NCBI RefSeq assembly: GCF_000719135.1
Contig: NZ_JOEK01000011.1
Span: 1-64,000 of the forward strand
From: Streptomyces avicenniae
GTDB taxonomy: Bacteria > Actinomycetota > Actinomycetes > Streptomycetales > Streptomycetaceae
Length of the DNA: 64,000 bases
Direction of reading: 5' to 3'
Shown: positions 47,849 through 56,020 of the stretch, one piece after another
How the letters are laid out: every line of letters begins with the position of its first letter
Numbering within the stretch: the first letter of the stretch is position 1
Translations under genes and position numbers: made by a program
Notes under the pieces: generated by a model
The model's input: only the letters and a program-made list of their open reading frames with translations
The model's database searches: none
What the model was told of the DNA's origin: nothing

Positions 47849-48074
47849 AGACAACCCCTCACGCTCCGACCGGCCTCCCCGGGATGCTAGGCAGAATGTC
47901 GCGTCCGTCAAAGGAAACTCCGCCCGCTTGAGGCGAACTTGAGCGAATTCACTGCCGTGACCGTTGCGCGGGGCCGTGAACCGGTCGTTACGTCCCGACA
48001 TCAGGCGAAAGGTCGGAGGCAGGTGTTTCCCGGAGGCGAAGCCCCGGGGAAACACCGGGGCGGGCGCCGACCGG
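47772..48074. promoter_or_regulatory. Promoter and leader region of paralogue 1
   Basis: On the minus strand TTGACG (47906-47911) and TAGCAT (47884-47889) are separated by 16 bases, a reasonable housekeeping promoter upstream of the leader GTG at 47848. The remaining part holds the terminator hairpin of paralogue 2 (48022-48056). No other gene is seen. Confidence 0.6.
48022..48056 (-). terminator. Terminator hairpin after paralogue 2
   Basis: GGTGTTTCCC pairs with GGGGAAACACC around an inner GGC-GAA-GCC stem. It follows the paralogue 2 stop by about 19 bases. Almost the same hairpin follows mftF at 49706. Confidence 0.7.
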
Positions 48075-49505
48075 TCAGTCGGGCAGCGGCTCCTCGCGAC
48101 GCGGCACCAGCGCGTCCACCGCCCGCATCAGAGCGTCGTGGTCCGTCTCGACGTCCCTCGGGATCGGGCCGCGCCCCCGTTCGACCGCGTCGTGGTCGTC
48201 CGTCCCGACGCGCGTGACGTGGTCGCGCGCCGTGGCGTACGCGCTCTCGCCGCGCCGGTCGGTGGGGAGGTCGTTCGGGTAGGTCGTGCCCGAGGTGACG
48301 AGGGAGGCCGCGCCCGCGCTGTTCTCCCACTGCTGGTCGAACAGCCGGTCGGTGAACTTCCTGTCGGCGAGCAGCCCGGCGGACGCCTCGGGGTTGCGCG
48401 CCACCGTCTCCAGCAGCCGGTTCGCCCCCGAGGTGGGCACGCTGCCCCGGTACTCCTCGTGCCGTATGTACAACTCCTGTGTGTACAGGGCGGAGTCGGC
48501 CATCTCGCGGGCCATCAGGTCGCTCGGCGGGATCGTCGCCTGCGAGAGGAACAGCGCGACGTCGTCGTGGTCCCGCAGGTACTCAAGGCCGTCCTCCGCG
48601 CCCGGGTCGAGCGCGTCGCCGTTCTCGTCGTGGCGCGGGCGCAGCAGGTCGAGACCTTCCGGCAGCACGACGGAGTCCTGGTCCGTGCCCGTGCGCGCGG
48701 GGTCGTTCAGCAGCATGACCGCGTCGGCGAGCACCCCGGCCGGGCTGCGTTCCGTGCCGGAGAGTGAGGCCCAGCCGGGCATGCCGGGGTAGACCTGCGC
48801 CCCGTCGGCCTCCGAGCGGGCGATGCGCGCGAACGTGTTCCCCGAGATCCCTTCGAGGAGGCCCGTCATGTAGTCCCGCTCGGCGGCGGTCAGGGTCCGG
48901 CCGCTCCGCGCGGCGTCGATCAGCGACTGGAGCGGGCCGAGGAGGCGCAGGAGCGCCTCGGCGTCGTCGTATCCGTTCGTGTTGATCTGCTCGGCCGTGT
49001 AGCGGGCCATCTCCTCGTTCGTCCACAGGTCCATCGGCCCGGCGGAGAGGTCGTAGCCCGCGTCGGCGAGCTGTGTGCCGTAGTCCATGAGGCGGTGCCG
49101 GTAGTCGGCGACGATCTCCACCAGCGTCTCCTGCGTGGTCACGGCGGCCAGGGCCGTGTCATCGAGGTAGAACTCCCTGATCCGGTGCGCCAGGGCCGGG
49201 GGAGCGGCGTACTCGGGGCCGTACACCTCGGCGACCTTCACGCCGTCGAAGTCCACGCCGAGCCCGCCCTCCGGAGCGTCGCTCCCGAGGGGATAGGCGT
49301 CCTTGCGCCAGGTGGCCCATCGCTCCTCCGCGGCCCCCCGGTTGATCTCCAGCACGCCGGTCAGACCGTGATCGGCGTGTTCCTCGCCGTCGTCGATGAC
49401 GCGCTGCATCTCGGTGACGGTGTCGGTGGCGGCGGTGCGGGACTGGGTGATCAGGCGGGAGACCTGTTCCATGGCCGAGCCGTCGTCCTGGCCGGGCCTC
49501 GACAT
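48075..49505 (-). CDS. Uncharacterised protein, family paralogue 2 (body of the gene)
   Basis: 476 residues by the longest frame (ATG at 49505), or 465 from MEQVSRLITQ at 49472, the start equivalent to paralogue 1. Neither start has a well-placed ribosome binding site. Conserved blocks: LSAGPMDLWTNEEMARY, LTAAERDYMTGLLEGI, DDVALFLSQATIPPSDLMARE and RLFDQQWENSAGAASLVTSGTTYP. Near-identical blocks alternate with blocks of about half identity, a mosaic relative to paralogue 1. A leader starting at GTG 49533 behind GAGGAG is out of frame with this body. Same strand and direction as paralogue 1, located upstream of it. Confidence 0.8.
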   Translation of the reverse strand: MSRPGQDDGSAMEQVSRLITQSRTAATDTVTEMQRVIDDGEEHADHGLTGVLEINRGAAEERWATWRKDAYPLGSDAPEGGLGVDFDGVKVAEVYGPEYAAPPALAHRIREFYLDDTALAAVTTQETLVEIVADYRHRLMDYGTQLADAGYDLSAGPMDLWTNEEMARYTAEQINTNGYDDAEALLRLLGPLQSLIDAARSGRTLTAAERDYMTGLLEGISGNTFARIARSEADGAQVYPGMPGWASLSGTERSPAGVLADAVMLLNDPARTGTDQDSVVLPEGLDLLRPRHDENGDALDPGAEDGLEYLRDHDDVALFLSQATIPPSDLMAREMADSALYTQELYIRHEEYRGSVPTSGANRLLETVARNPEASAGLLADRKFTDRLFDQQWENSAGAASLVTSGTTYPNDLPTDRRGESAYATARDHVTRVGTDDHDAVERGRGPIPRDVETDHDALMRAVDALVPRREEPLPD

Positions 49506-49546
49506 CCGCCTTACCGAACGACACCTGGGACACGGGTCAACTCCTC
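49473..49546 (-). promoter_or_regulatory. Ribosome binding site and out-of-frame leader of paralogue 2
   Basis: GAGGAG at 49541-49546 is followed after 7 bases by GTG at 49533, starting VSQVSFGKADVE. This leader frame is one base behind the body frame, so a plus-one shift would be needed; at paralogue 1 the relation is the opposite (minus-one). The leader frame itself stays open to 49159. Confidence 0.5.
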
Positions 49547-49705
49547 GCCGTCAGCGACGCTTTCTCGGGTCCTGGGCACGGCCACGCGCCTCGCTGTGCC
49601 GAGGGAACTTCGCAGGTCTGCGGAGGACCCGGAAATGTTCGCACCAAGAAAGATCGCTGTGAATCCGTTTCCCGTCGGTTTCCGAGGTTGTCAACAGACG
49701 CCTCC

Positions 49706-49750
49706 CGGCGGGTGTTTCCCGGAAGCGAAGCCCCGGGGGAACACCCGCCG
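49706..49750 (-). terminator. Terminator hairpin after mftF
   Basis: CGGCGGGTGTT-T-CCC pairs with GGGGG-AACACCCGCCG, closing just after the mftF stop. The central part is nearly identical to the hairpin at 48022-48056. Confidence 0.7.
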
Positions 49751-49755
49751 CGCCG

Positions 49756-51162
49756 TCAGGACCGGCCGCGCCGCCGCCGGGTGAGCCGCGGGCGCAGCGC
49801 CGCCGTCGAGCGGCCCCGCGCCGCCGACAGCCACACGCCCGCGCCGTACGCCAGGTCGTCCAGCCGCCGCGCCACCGCGAACCGCGCCAGGTCGAGGTTC
49901 GCCCCGTCCTTGCGGTATTCGAGGGCGATGTCCGTCAGCGCCGCGACGGCCGCCGCGCGCCGCACCCGCGAGGAGACGACGCAGCCCACCGCCGTCAGCG
50001 GCCACCAGTGCCTGGTCAGCAGATTGCCCGCCTGCGACAGCGCGGCGACGCTCCCGTTCGCCGTCAGCCAGGCGGCGAGCCGTACCGGGCGCTCCGCGCG
50101 GTCCAGCTTGCGCGCGATGCGCAGCGTCGTCCCCGCGTAGATCGCCGCCGCCGCGGGGACGGACCAGCGCCGCTGCGCCAGCAGCGCCACGATCAGCGCC
50201 GTGCTCCACGGCGCGAGGATCGCCGGGGCGATGTACTCCGGGTGCCGCCGCGCCAGCGGATGCGCGCCCGTCCCGTAGACGGCCTTGCGCGTGAACCAGT
50301 CGCCGAACCGCGTCCGGTGCTCGTGCCACGCGACGACGGACGGCTCGTACCTGATACGCCCGCCGCGCTCCAGCACGCGCCAGCCCAGGTCCACGTCCTC
50401 GCCGACGCGCATCGTCGCGTCGAAGCCGTCGCCCAGCGCGTCCACGCGCGCGACGACGCAGGCCGTCGAGGCCCAGGCCACCGGCGTGCCCGGCCTGACG
50501 GCCGCCGGGTCGCCGCCCAGGTCGAGCGACGAGCGGGTGTCCTCGTACCGGCCGAGCCAGCCCTCGGCGCCCTCGGTGCGCAGCCCGGTGATCCGGGGCA
50601 CGGCCATGGCGACGCGGGGATCGGCGAAGTGCCGCAGCAGCGCGGGGACGGTCTCCTCGGGCAGGACGATGTCGGAGTCCACGAGGACGACGTACGGCGT
50701 CGTGACCAGCCGCAGCCCGGCGTTGCGCGCCCCGCCGGGGCCGACGTTGACGGTGAGCGCGACGAGGCGCGCGCCGTGCTTCGCGGCGACGTCGGCGATG
50801 TCGGACGCCCGGCGCGACGCGTCGTCCACGACGATCACCTCGTGCCCGATGCCGATGCTGGCGAGCAGCCGGTCGAGTTCGTCGGGGCGGTCGCGCACGG
50901 GGACGACGAACGTCCAGCGCGCGTCCGGCTGCGGCGGCAGTTCGGCCAGCACCGGGTTGGCCATCCCCGCCTCCAGCAGCCGCTCGGCCAGCACGGCGCT
51001 CGCGCGGTCGGTGACGCGGACGGTGCGGCCCGTCAGCAGCGGGCGGGCGCGCGGCGTGAGGCTCAGCAGCCGGGTGGGGAAGCCGCCGAGGAGCGCCGCC
51101 CCGCCGTCCACGACGCGGGTCCTGCGGTCGAGTGTCACGGTGAAGCCGAGGGGGAGCGTCAT
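49756..51162 (-). CDS. mftF: Mycofactocin glycosyltransferase MftF
   Basis: 468 residues from ATG at 51162, overlapping the mftE stop as ATGA. A family-2 glycosyltransferase core: WTFVVPVRDRPDELDRLLASI, VIVVDDASRR, GPGGARNAGL, VLVDSDIVLP (the metal-binding DxD region) and the ED-containing GEDVDLGWRVLE. The first 90 residues are the family-specific N-terminal part, and two hydrophobic stretches lie near residues 330-360. MftF adds a beta-1,4-glucan chain to the mature mycofactocin redox core. Last gene of the minus-strand mft operon. Confidence 0.94.
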   Translation of the reverse strand: MTLPLGFTVTLDRRTRVVDGGAALLGGFPTRLLSLTPRARPLLTGRTVRVTDRASAVLAERLLEAGMANPVLAELPPQPDARWTFVVPVRDRPDELDRLLASIGIGHEVIVVDDASRRASDIADVAAKHGARLVALTVNVGPGGARNAGLRLVTTPYVVLVDSDIVLPEETVPALLRHFADPRVAMAVPRITGLRTEGAEGWLGRYEDTRSSLDLGGDPAAVRPGTPVAWASTACVVARVDALGDGFDATMRVGEDVDLGWRVLERGGRIRYEPSVVAWHEHRTRFGDWFTRKAVYGTGAHPLARRHPEYIAPAILAPWSTALIVALLAQRRWSVPAAAAIYAGTTLRIARKLDRAERPVRLAAWLTANGSVAALSQAGNLLTRHWWPLTAVGCVVSSRVRRAAAVAALTDIALEYRKDGANLDLARFAVARRLDDLAYGAGVWLSAARGRSTAALRPRLTRRRRGRS

Positions 51163-51914
51163 ACGGGCCCGTCCCCCGGTCCGCCCGGTCCGCCCGGTTC
51201 GACCAGGCGGCCGTGCGGCCCGACGGCGCCGCCCGCGACGCGGCGGGCGATCTTGGCCACGATGCGCTCCATGATCCGTGCTCCTTCGTCGGCGGACGCA
51301 CCGGCCGGGTCGCCCAGCACGCCCGAGGGCGAGAGGGCCAGGACACCACGGTCCCTCAGGTCGGGCAGTATCTCGGCGATCGGCCGCGTGTCGCCCGCCA
51401 CCGCGTCGGCCAGGCGCACCTCGTCGGGCGCCAGGTGCAGCATGAGCGACGTCTCGGTGCGGCCCGCGTGCGCGTCGCCGCCCGACACGGCGCACAGCGT
51501 CCACGCCACGTCGTGCCCCTCCTCGCGCAGCGCGGGCACGGCGTCGGCCAGCGTCGGGACGTTGCCGCCGTGCCCGTTCAGGAAGACGACCCGGTCCGCC
51601 CACAGCGCGAGCGACCTGACCGTCTCCACCAGCACGGTGCGCAGCGCCTCGTGGCCGATCGACACCGTGCCGGGGAAACCGGCGTGCTCCCCGCTCGCGC
51701 CGTACGCGAGCGCCGGGGCGACCAGCGGCGGCGCGGGCGAGGCCAGCGCCGGGTGGGCCGCGACCGCGCGGGTCACGGCCCGCGCCACGACGGTGTCGGT
51801 CGTCAGCGGCAGGTGCGGCCCGTGCTGCTCGGTCGAGCCGACCGGGACGAGGACGAGCGCCGCGCGCGGGACGGACGGCCAGACCGCCCGCGCCAACTCG
51901 TCGGGTGCCGCCAC
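51159..51914 (-). CDS. mftE: Mycofactocin peptidase MftE (creatininase family)
   Basis: 251 residues from GTG at 51914, three bases after the mftD stop. Metal-binding creatininase motifs: VGSTEQHGPHLPLTTDT, GASGEHAGFPGTVSIG, LNGHGGN and SGGDAHAGRTETSLML. MftE is the peptidase that releases the C-terminal Val-Tyr derived dipeptide core (AHDP) from modified MftA. The Gly/Pro-rich C-terminus (GGPGGPGDGPV) is likely flexible. Translation is coupled to mftF. Confidence 0.95.
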   Translation of the reverse strand: MAAPDELARAVWPSVPRAALVLVPVGSTEQHGPHLPLTTDTVVARAVTRAVAAHPALASPAPPLVAPALAYGASGEHAGFPGTVSIGHEALRTVLVETVRSLALWADRVVFLNGHGGNVPTLADAVPALREEGHDVAWTLCAVSGGDAHAGRTETSLMLHLAPDEVRLADAVAGDTRPIAEILPDLRDRGVLALSPSGVLGDPAGASADEGARIMERIVAKIARRVAGGAVGPHGRLVEPGGPGGPGDGPV

Positions 51915-51917
51915 CGG

Positions 51918-53114
51918 TCAGGCGCCCGCGCGGACCGACGCGCCGCCCAGCGTGCGGGTGAAGCCGTCCGGGATCACCAGGTCGTCGGGCGACAGGTCGT
52001 GCACCGACCGGTGCCCGAGCCCGAGGACCGCCGAGTCGAGGCCGCCGCGCAGGATGTCCAGCACGTTCTCCACCCCTGCCTGCCCGTTGGCCGCGAGGCC
52101 CCACAGGTAGGCGCGGCCGATCATCACCGCGCGGGCGCCGAGCGCCAGGGCCTTCGCGACGTCGCCGCCGCGCCGTACCCCGCCGTCGAGCACGACCTCG
52201 ATCTGCTCGCCGACCGCCTCGGCGATCGACGGCAGTACCCGGATCGTCGCCGGGGTGGTGTCGAGGTTGTTGCCGCCGTGGTTGGAGACGGAGATCGCGG
52301 TCACGCCCGCGTCCACGGCGCGCTTGGCGTCGTCCACCCGCGTCACGCCCTTCAGCATGAAGGGGCCGCCCCACTGCTCGCGCAGCCACTCCAGGTCCTC
52401 CCAGGTGGGAGGGGGCGTCTGCATCCACTCGTAGTAGGCGCCGAAGAACGTGGGCGCGGCGCCGCCGGGCGGCTGGAGGTTCGGCGCGGTCAGGTCGGGG
52501 ATGCGGCCCGTCTTGCCGAACGTCCAGAGCCAGCGCGGGTGCGGCAGCACGTTCGGCGCGAACTTGACCATCGTCTTCAGGTCCACCTTCTCCGGGATGG
52601 AGGGGCTGCCCCAGTCGCGGCCGTTGGAGAACGACCAGTCGAGCGTGGCGATCAGGGCCTTCGCCCCGGCCGCCCGCGCGCGCTCCATCCGCTGGATCAT
52701 CGCGTCGCGCGTGCCCGTCCAGTACATCTGGAAGAACACGTTGTCGTTCACCGCCGCGACGTCCTCGACGGACCGGCTGGCGAACGAGCTGAGGCCCATG
52801 ATGACGCCCCGGTTCGCGGCGGCGCGCGAGACGGCCACCTCGCCGTCCGGGTGCACGGCCTGCACGCCCGTGGGGGAGATCAGCACCGGCATGGACGTCT
52901 CGACGCCCAGCACCGTCGTGGACAGGTCACGCTCGGCGTGGTGGCCGATCACGCGGGGCGCGAAGCCCAGTTCGCCGAACGCGTCCATGTTGTCGCCGAT
53001 GGTCCTGCCGCGCTCGGAACCGGCGACCAGGGCGCCGTAGACGGCGCTCGGCAGCCGCTTCTTGGCACGGCGCTGCGCCTCAAGAACGGTCTCGAACCAT
53101 GGATTCTGGAACAT
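51918..53114 (-). CDS. mftD: Mycofactocin FMN-dependent oxidase MftD
   Basis: 398 residues from ATG at 53114 (MFQNPWFETVLEAQRRAKKRLP); a GTG four codons upstream has no room for a binding site. It belongs to the FMN-dependent alpha-hydroxy-acid dehydrogenase family: PVLISPTGVQAVHPDGE, FFQMYW, ATLDWSF, the catalytic region AISVSNHGGNNLDTTPA and VVLDGGVRRGGDVAKALALGARAVMIGR. MftD oxidatively deaminates the AHDP core to give the alpha-keto amide premycofactocin, the redox-active group. Confidence 0.95.
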   Translation of the reverse strand: MFQNPWFETVLEAQRRAKKRLPSAVYGALVAGSERGRTIGDNMDAFGELGFAPRVIGHHAERDLSTTVLGVETSMPVLISPTGVQAVHPDGEVAVSRAAANRGVIMGLSSFASRSVEDVAAVNDNVFFQMYWTGTRDAMIQRMERARAAGAKALIATLDWSFSNGRDWGSPSIPEKVDLKTMVKFAPNVLPHPRWLWTFGKTGRIPDLTAPNLQPPGGAAPTFFGAYYEWMQTPPPTWEDLEWLREQWGGPFMLKGVTRVDDAKRAVDAGVTAISVSNHGGNNLDTTPATIRVLPSIAEAVGEQIEVVLDGGVRRGGDVAKALALGARAVMIGRAYLWGLAANGQAGVENVLDILRGGLDSAVLGLGHRSVHDLSPDDLVIPDGFTRTLGGASVRAGA

Positions 53115-53149
53115 TGCTCTCTTCACCTCGTGCGGGGGATTCTGCTCGG

Positions 53150-54028
53150 TCAGGTACGGAAGATGTCGCCAAGCGCCGGGGCGATGCCGTGGTGCGTGCG
53201 GACGGCGTGGTACGTGCCGCGTCCGGCGCGGGCCAGCTCGGCACCCAGCTCCTCGTCCTTCTCCCCGCTCGCGTCCAGGAGTACGTCGAGCCGGGGCAGC
53301 CGTGCGGCGAACGGGCGGGGATCGGGGCCCGCGTTGTGCACGCAGTCCGACAGCAGGAGGACGCGCGCCCCGCGCGGCGGGGCGGACGCCAGCTGCTGCG
53401 CGGCGAGCCGCAGCGGGAAGGCGACGTTGGTGAGGCCGCGGGCCGGGATGCGCAGCATCGCGTCCAGCAGCTCCATCGGCCGGATGGGGTCGCCCAGCTT
53501 CAGCAGGAGCGCCGCGTCGGACCAGAACGCGACGACGGCGAGCGCGTCACGCTCCAGCTCGGCGGCGAGCGCGCCCACGGTGGCGGCGGCCGTGCGGACC
53601 CGTTCGCCCTTCATCGAGCCGGACAGATCGACGGCCAGGACGACGGAGCGCGGCGTGCGGGCCGGTTCGCGGACGAAGATGTCCTCGTCCTCGGGCACCG
53701 GGTGCTCGGCCAGGCTCTCCAGCGTCCGGTCGAGGTCGATGTCGTCGCTGCCGCCCCGGTAGGGCAGGGTGACGGGCCGCCCGCCGGGGCGGCGTGCGGT
53801 GGACGCGCGCTGCGGCCTCGGCAGGGAGAGGCGCGCGGCGATGGCGCGGGCGCGCGCCCGTACCTCGGGGGCGACGGCCTGGGTCGCGTCGTCGGCCGGG
53901 AGCAGCCGTCCGTCCTCGTCGGTGAAACCGGCGGCGGCACCGGCCGGGGGTGTGCGGCGGGCGGACGCGGCGCCGCGTGGCTGGGCGCGCAGCAGCGTCC
54001 CCCCGGCGCCCCCGACGGCTTCGAACAC
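53150..54028 (-). CDS. VWA-domain protein paired with the MoxR ATPase (MadC-like)
   Basis: 292 residues from GTG at 54028, with GAGGAG seven bases upstream. The N-terminal 100 residues are Ala/Arg-rich and weakly conserved. The von Willebrand A domain starts near 130: RSVVLAVDLSGSMKGERV contains the DxSxS metal site, AVVAFWSD and LLLSDCVHN follow. MoxR/VWA pairs act as chaperone systems that insert metals or activate enzymes. In this locus it lies downstream of moxR inside the mycofactocin operon, like the MadB/MadC pair that, as I recall, RefSeq associates with methanol dehydrogenase in actinobacteria. The client enzyme here is not known. Confidence 0.85.
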   Translation of the reverse strand: MFEAVGGAGGTLLRAQPRGAASARRTPPAGAAAGFTDEDGRLLPADDATQAVAPEVRARARAIAARLSLPRPQRASTARRPGGRPVTLPYRGGSDDIDLDRTLESLAEHPVPEDEDIFVREPARTPRSVVLAVDLSGSMKGERVRTAAATVGALAAELERDALAVVAFWSDAALLLKLGDPIRPMELLDAMLRIPARGLTNVAFPLRLAAQQLASAPPRGARVLLLSDCVHNAGPDPRPFAARLPRLDVLLDASGEKDEELGAELARAGRGTYHAVRTHHGIAPALGDIFRT

Positions 54029-54133
54029 GGTCGGCTCCTCGTCCAGTCGCTTGGGGGTACGGCGCAGTGGCCGTCGTGCGGGCGGTGTCGTCGCGGACGT
54101 CCGGCGGACCGGCGAGTCGGCGGCGACAGCTCT

Positions 54134-55078
54134 TCATCCCGGCTGCGCCGCCGCCGGGTTGAGGATGAAACGGTCCTCCCAGATCTGGCGCAGGACGCGT
54201 TCAGGGGTGGTCTCGGCGGCGTCGTCGAGCCGGATGCGGCCGGAGAGGGCGACGGTCATCGCGTCGTAGAACATCTCCGGGTAGCGCGCGTCGTCGGGCC
54301 CGGTCACGCCGCGCAGCGCGGCGAGCTGGTGCGCGACGAGCGCCAGGTCGATCGCGCCGCGCACGCTGCTGCCCTGCCGTACGTCGGGGTGCGTGCGCGT
54401 CGCGCGCGTGACGGCGACGGCGTCGGGCGTGGCGCGGCGGGCGAGGGCGTCGCCGAGCCCCGAGCGCAGGGCGACGATGCCCTCCTCGGCGGTGGCGTCC
54501 TGGTAGTCCACGACGATGCGGTTGAGCCGGTCGGAGACGCTGGTGGACAGCCGGGTGGTGCCGACGTTGTCGTACGGGTTCATCGAGGCGATGACGCGGA
54601 ACGACGGCTCGGCCGTGACGAGACCGACGCGCGGCACCTCGACGGCGCGGTCGGCCATCGCCGTGAGCAGCGTGTTGAGGGTGTCCTCGGGGGCGCGGTT
54701 GAACTCCTCTATGTAGAGGAAGCCGCCCGCGCGCATCGCGGCGACGAGGGGTCCTGGCACGAACGTGTCCGCCGAGTAGTCCTCGCGCAGGACGCGCGCC
54801 GGGTTGTGGTGGCCGACGAGCTTGGCGGGCGTCAGGTCGGCGTTGCCCTCCACGAACAGCAGGGGGATGCCCCACTCCTCGGTGATGGCCTTCAGCATGG
54901 TCGTCTTGCTGGTGCCGGGCGGGCCCTCCAGCACGAGGTCACGGCCCGCCGCCACCGCCGCGAGCGCGAGTTCCAGCTCGCGCCCGCGGCCGACGAGGCG
55001 CGCGGCGATCCGCTGCCGGGCCGCCTCGACGCCTGGCTGTGCCGCCGAGGTGTCACGTTGCTGCCCGGGAGATGTCAT
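54134..55078 (-). CDS. MoxR-family AAA+ ATPase (MadB-like)
   Basis: 314 residues. Walker A is LEGPPGTSKTTML, Walker B FLYIEEFNRAPEDTLNTLL, sensor and arginine finger regions FRVIASMNPYDNVGTTRLSTSVSDR (in parts) and the winged C-terminal lid. MoxR ATPases work with VWA proteins, here the next gene downstream. In methylotrophic actinobacteria similar pairs help nicotinoprotein alcohol dehydrogenases, the partners of mycofactocin. That makes a role in activating a mycofactocin-dependent dehydrogenase plausible. There is no alcohol dehydrogenase of that kind in the window. Confidence 0.9.
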   Translation of the reverse strand: MTSPGQQRDTSAAQPGVEAARQRIAARLVGRGRELELALAAVAAGRDLVLEGPPGTSKTTMLKAITEEWGIPLLFVEGNADLTPAKLVGHHNPARVLREDYSADTFVPGPLVAAMRAGGFLYIEEFNRAPEDTLNTLLTAMADRAVEVPRVGLVTAEPSFRVIASMNPYDNVGTTRLSTSVSDRLNRIVVDYQDATAEEGIVALRSGLGDALARRATPDAVAVTRATRTHPDVRQGSSVRGAIDLALVAHQLAALRGVTGPDDARYPEMFYDAMTVALSGRIRLDDAAETTPERVLRQIWEDRFILNPAAAQPG

Positions 55079-55146
55079 CGTCGTGGTCCTTGTCGTGGTG
55101 GGTGGTGGGTGGTGGGTGGTGGTGGTCGGTCGTCAGAGCAGGGCGG

Positions 55147-55983
55147 TCACTTGGTGAGCTGGCCCGCGTCCACGGGCAGCGTCACGCCGGTGACGTAGCG
55201 GGCCTCGTCCGAGGCGAGCCACAGCACGGCGTTGGAGATGTCCACGGCCTCCACCCAGGGGATCTCCAGGACGGTGAGGCTCCCGAAGCGCGGGGCAAGC
55301 GCCTCGCGGGTCCGCCCCTCGGCGGGCAGGTCGGGCGCGAACAGCTCGTACATCGCCTCGTTCTGGATCATGTCCGTGTCCACGGCGGTGGGATGCACCG
55401 AGTTGACGCGGATGCGGTCCTGGCCGAGTTCGAGGGCGAGGGTGCGCATGAGGCCGACGACGCCGTGCTTCGCGGCGCTGTAGTGGCCGGTGTTCTGCGA
55501 GGCGCTGAGCCCGGCGGTCGAACTGGTGAGGATGACGGAGCCGCCCTGCCCGCCCGCCCGCAGATGCGGCACGGCGGCCTTCACCGAGCGCCAGACGCCG
55601 GTGAGGTTGACGTCGATCATGTCGGTGAACGTCGTGTCGTCCATCGTCTCCAGCTGGCCCTGACTGAAGATGCCCGCGTTGGCCACGACGATGTCGAGCC
55701 GCCCGAGCTGGGCCACGCCGTCGTCCACGGCCTTCTTGACCTGCTCGAAGTCACGGACGTCCGCCTGCGTGGCGACGATCCTGCGGTCCAGGGCCTCGAC
55801 CTGGCGTACGGTCTCGGCGAGATCCTCGGGTGTCGCCATCGGGTAGGGCACCGTGTCCATCTGCGCCGCGATGTCCACGGCGATGATGTCGGCGCCCTCC
55901 TGGGCGAGCCGTATCGCGTGGCTGCGGCCCTGTCCGCGGGCGGCACCCGTGACGAACGCTACTTTTCCTTCTACACGCCCCAT
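55147..55983 (-). CDS. Mycofactocin-coupled SDR family oxidoreductase
   Basis: 278 residues. Opens GRVEGKVAFVTGAARGQGRSHA, the pattern of the mycofactocin-coupled short-chain dehydrogenase family, with an unusually long region between the first beta strand and VATQADVRD that carries the extra loop (DTVPYPMATPEDLAETVRQV) seen in this family. The catalytic set is Ser (LTSSTAG), Tyr and Lys (HYSAAKHG). These enzymes hold NAD tightly and depend on mycofactocin to reoxidise it. Third of three consecutive copies between mftC and moxR. Confidence 0.93.
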   Translation of the reverse strand: MGRVEGKVAFVTGAARGQGRSHAIRLAQEGADIIAVDIAAQMDTVPYPMATPEDLAETVRQVEALDRRIVATQADVRDFEQVKKAVDDGVAQLGRLDIVVANAGIFSQGQLETMDDTTFTDMIDVNLTGVWRSVKAAVPHLRAGGQGGSVILTSSTAGLSASQNTGHYSAAKHGVVGLMRTLALELGQDRIRVNSVHPTAVDTDMIQNEAMYELFAPDLPAEGRTREALAPRFGSLTVLEIPWVEAVDISNAVLWLASDEARYVTGVTLPVDAGQLTK

Positions 55984-56020
55984 TGCGTGTCCTCCTTGTC
56001 AATCGGTACGGCGGTGCTGG

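Noticed and set aside
44134..47942. Two very long frames, 44134-47325 minus and 44193-47942 plus
   Set aside because: Arg/Gly/Pro-rich without family motifs, and they cross the LysR, TDT and paralogue 1 genes, which have clear motifs and start signals.
48800..49500. Leader frame of paralogue 2 continued as a 124-residue protein
   Set aside because: After the first dozen residues it becomes His/Arg/Pro-rich and follows the body gene in a shifted frame, so only the first part is likely to matter.
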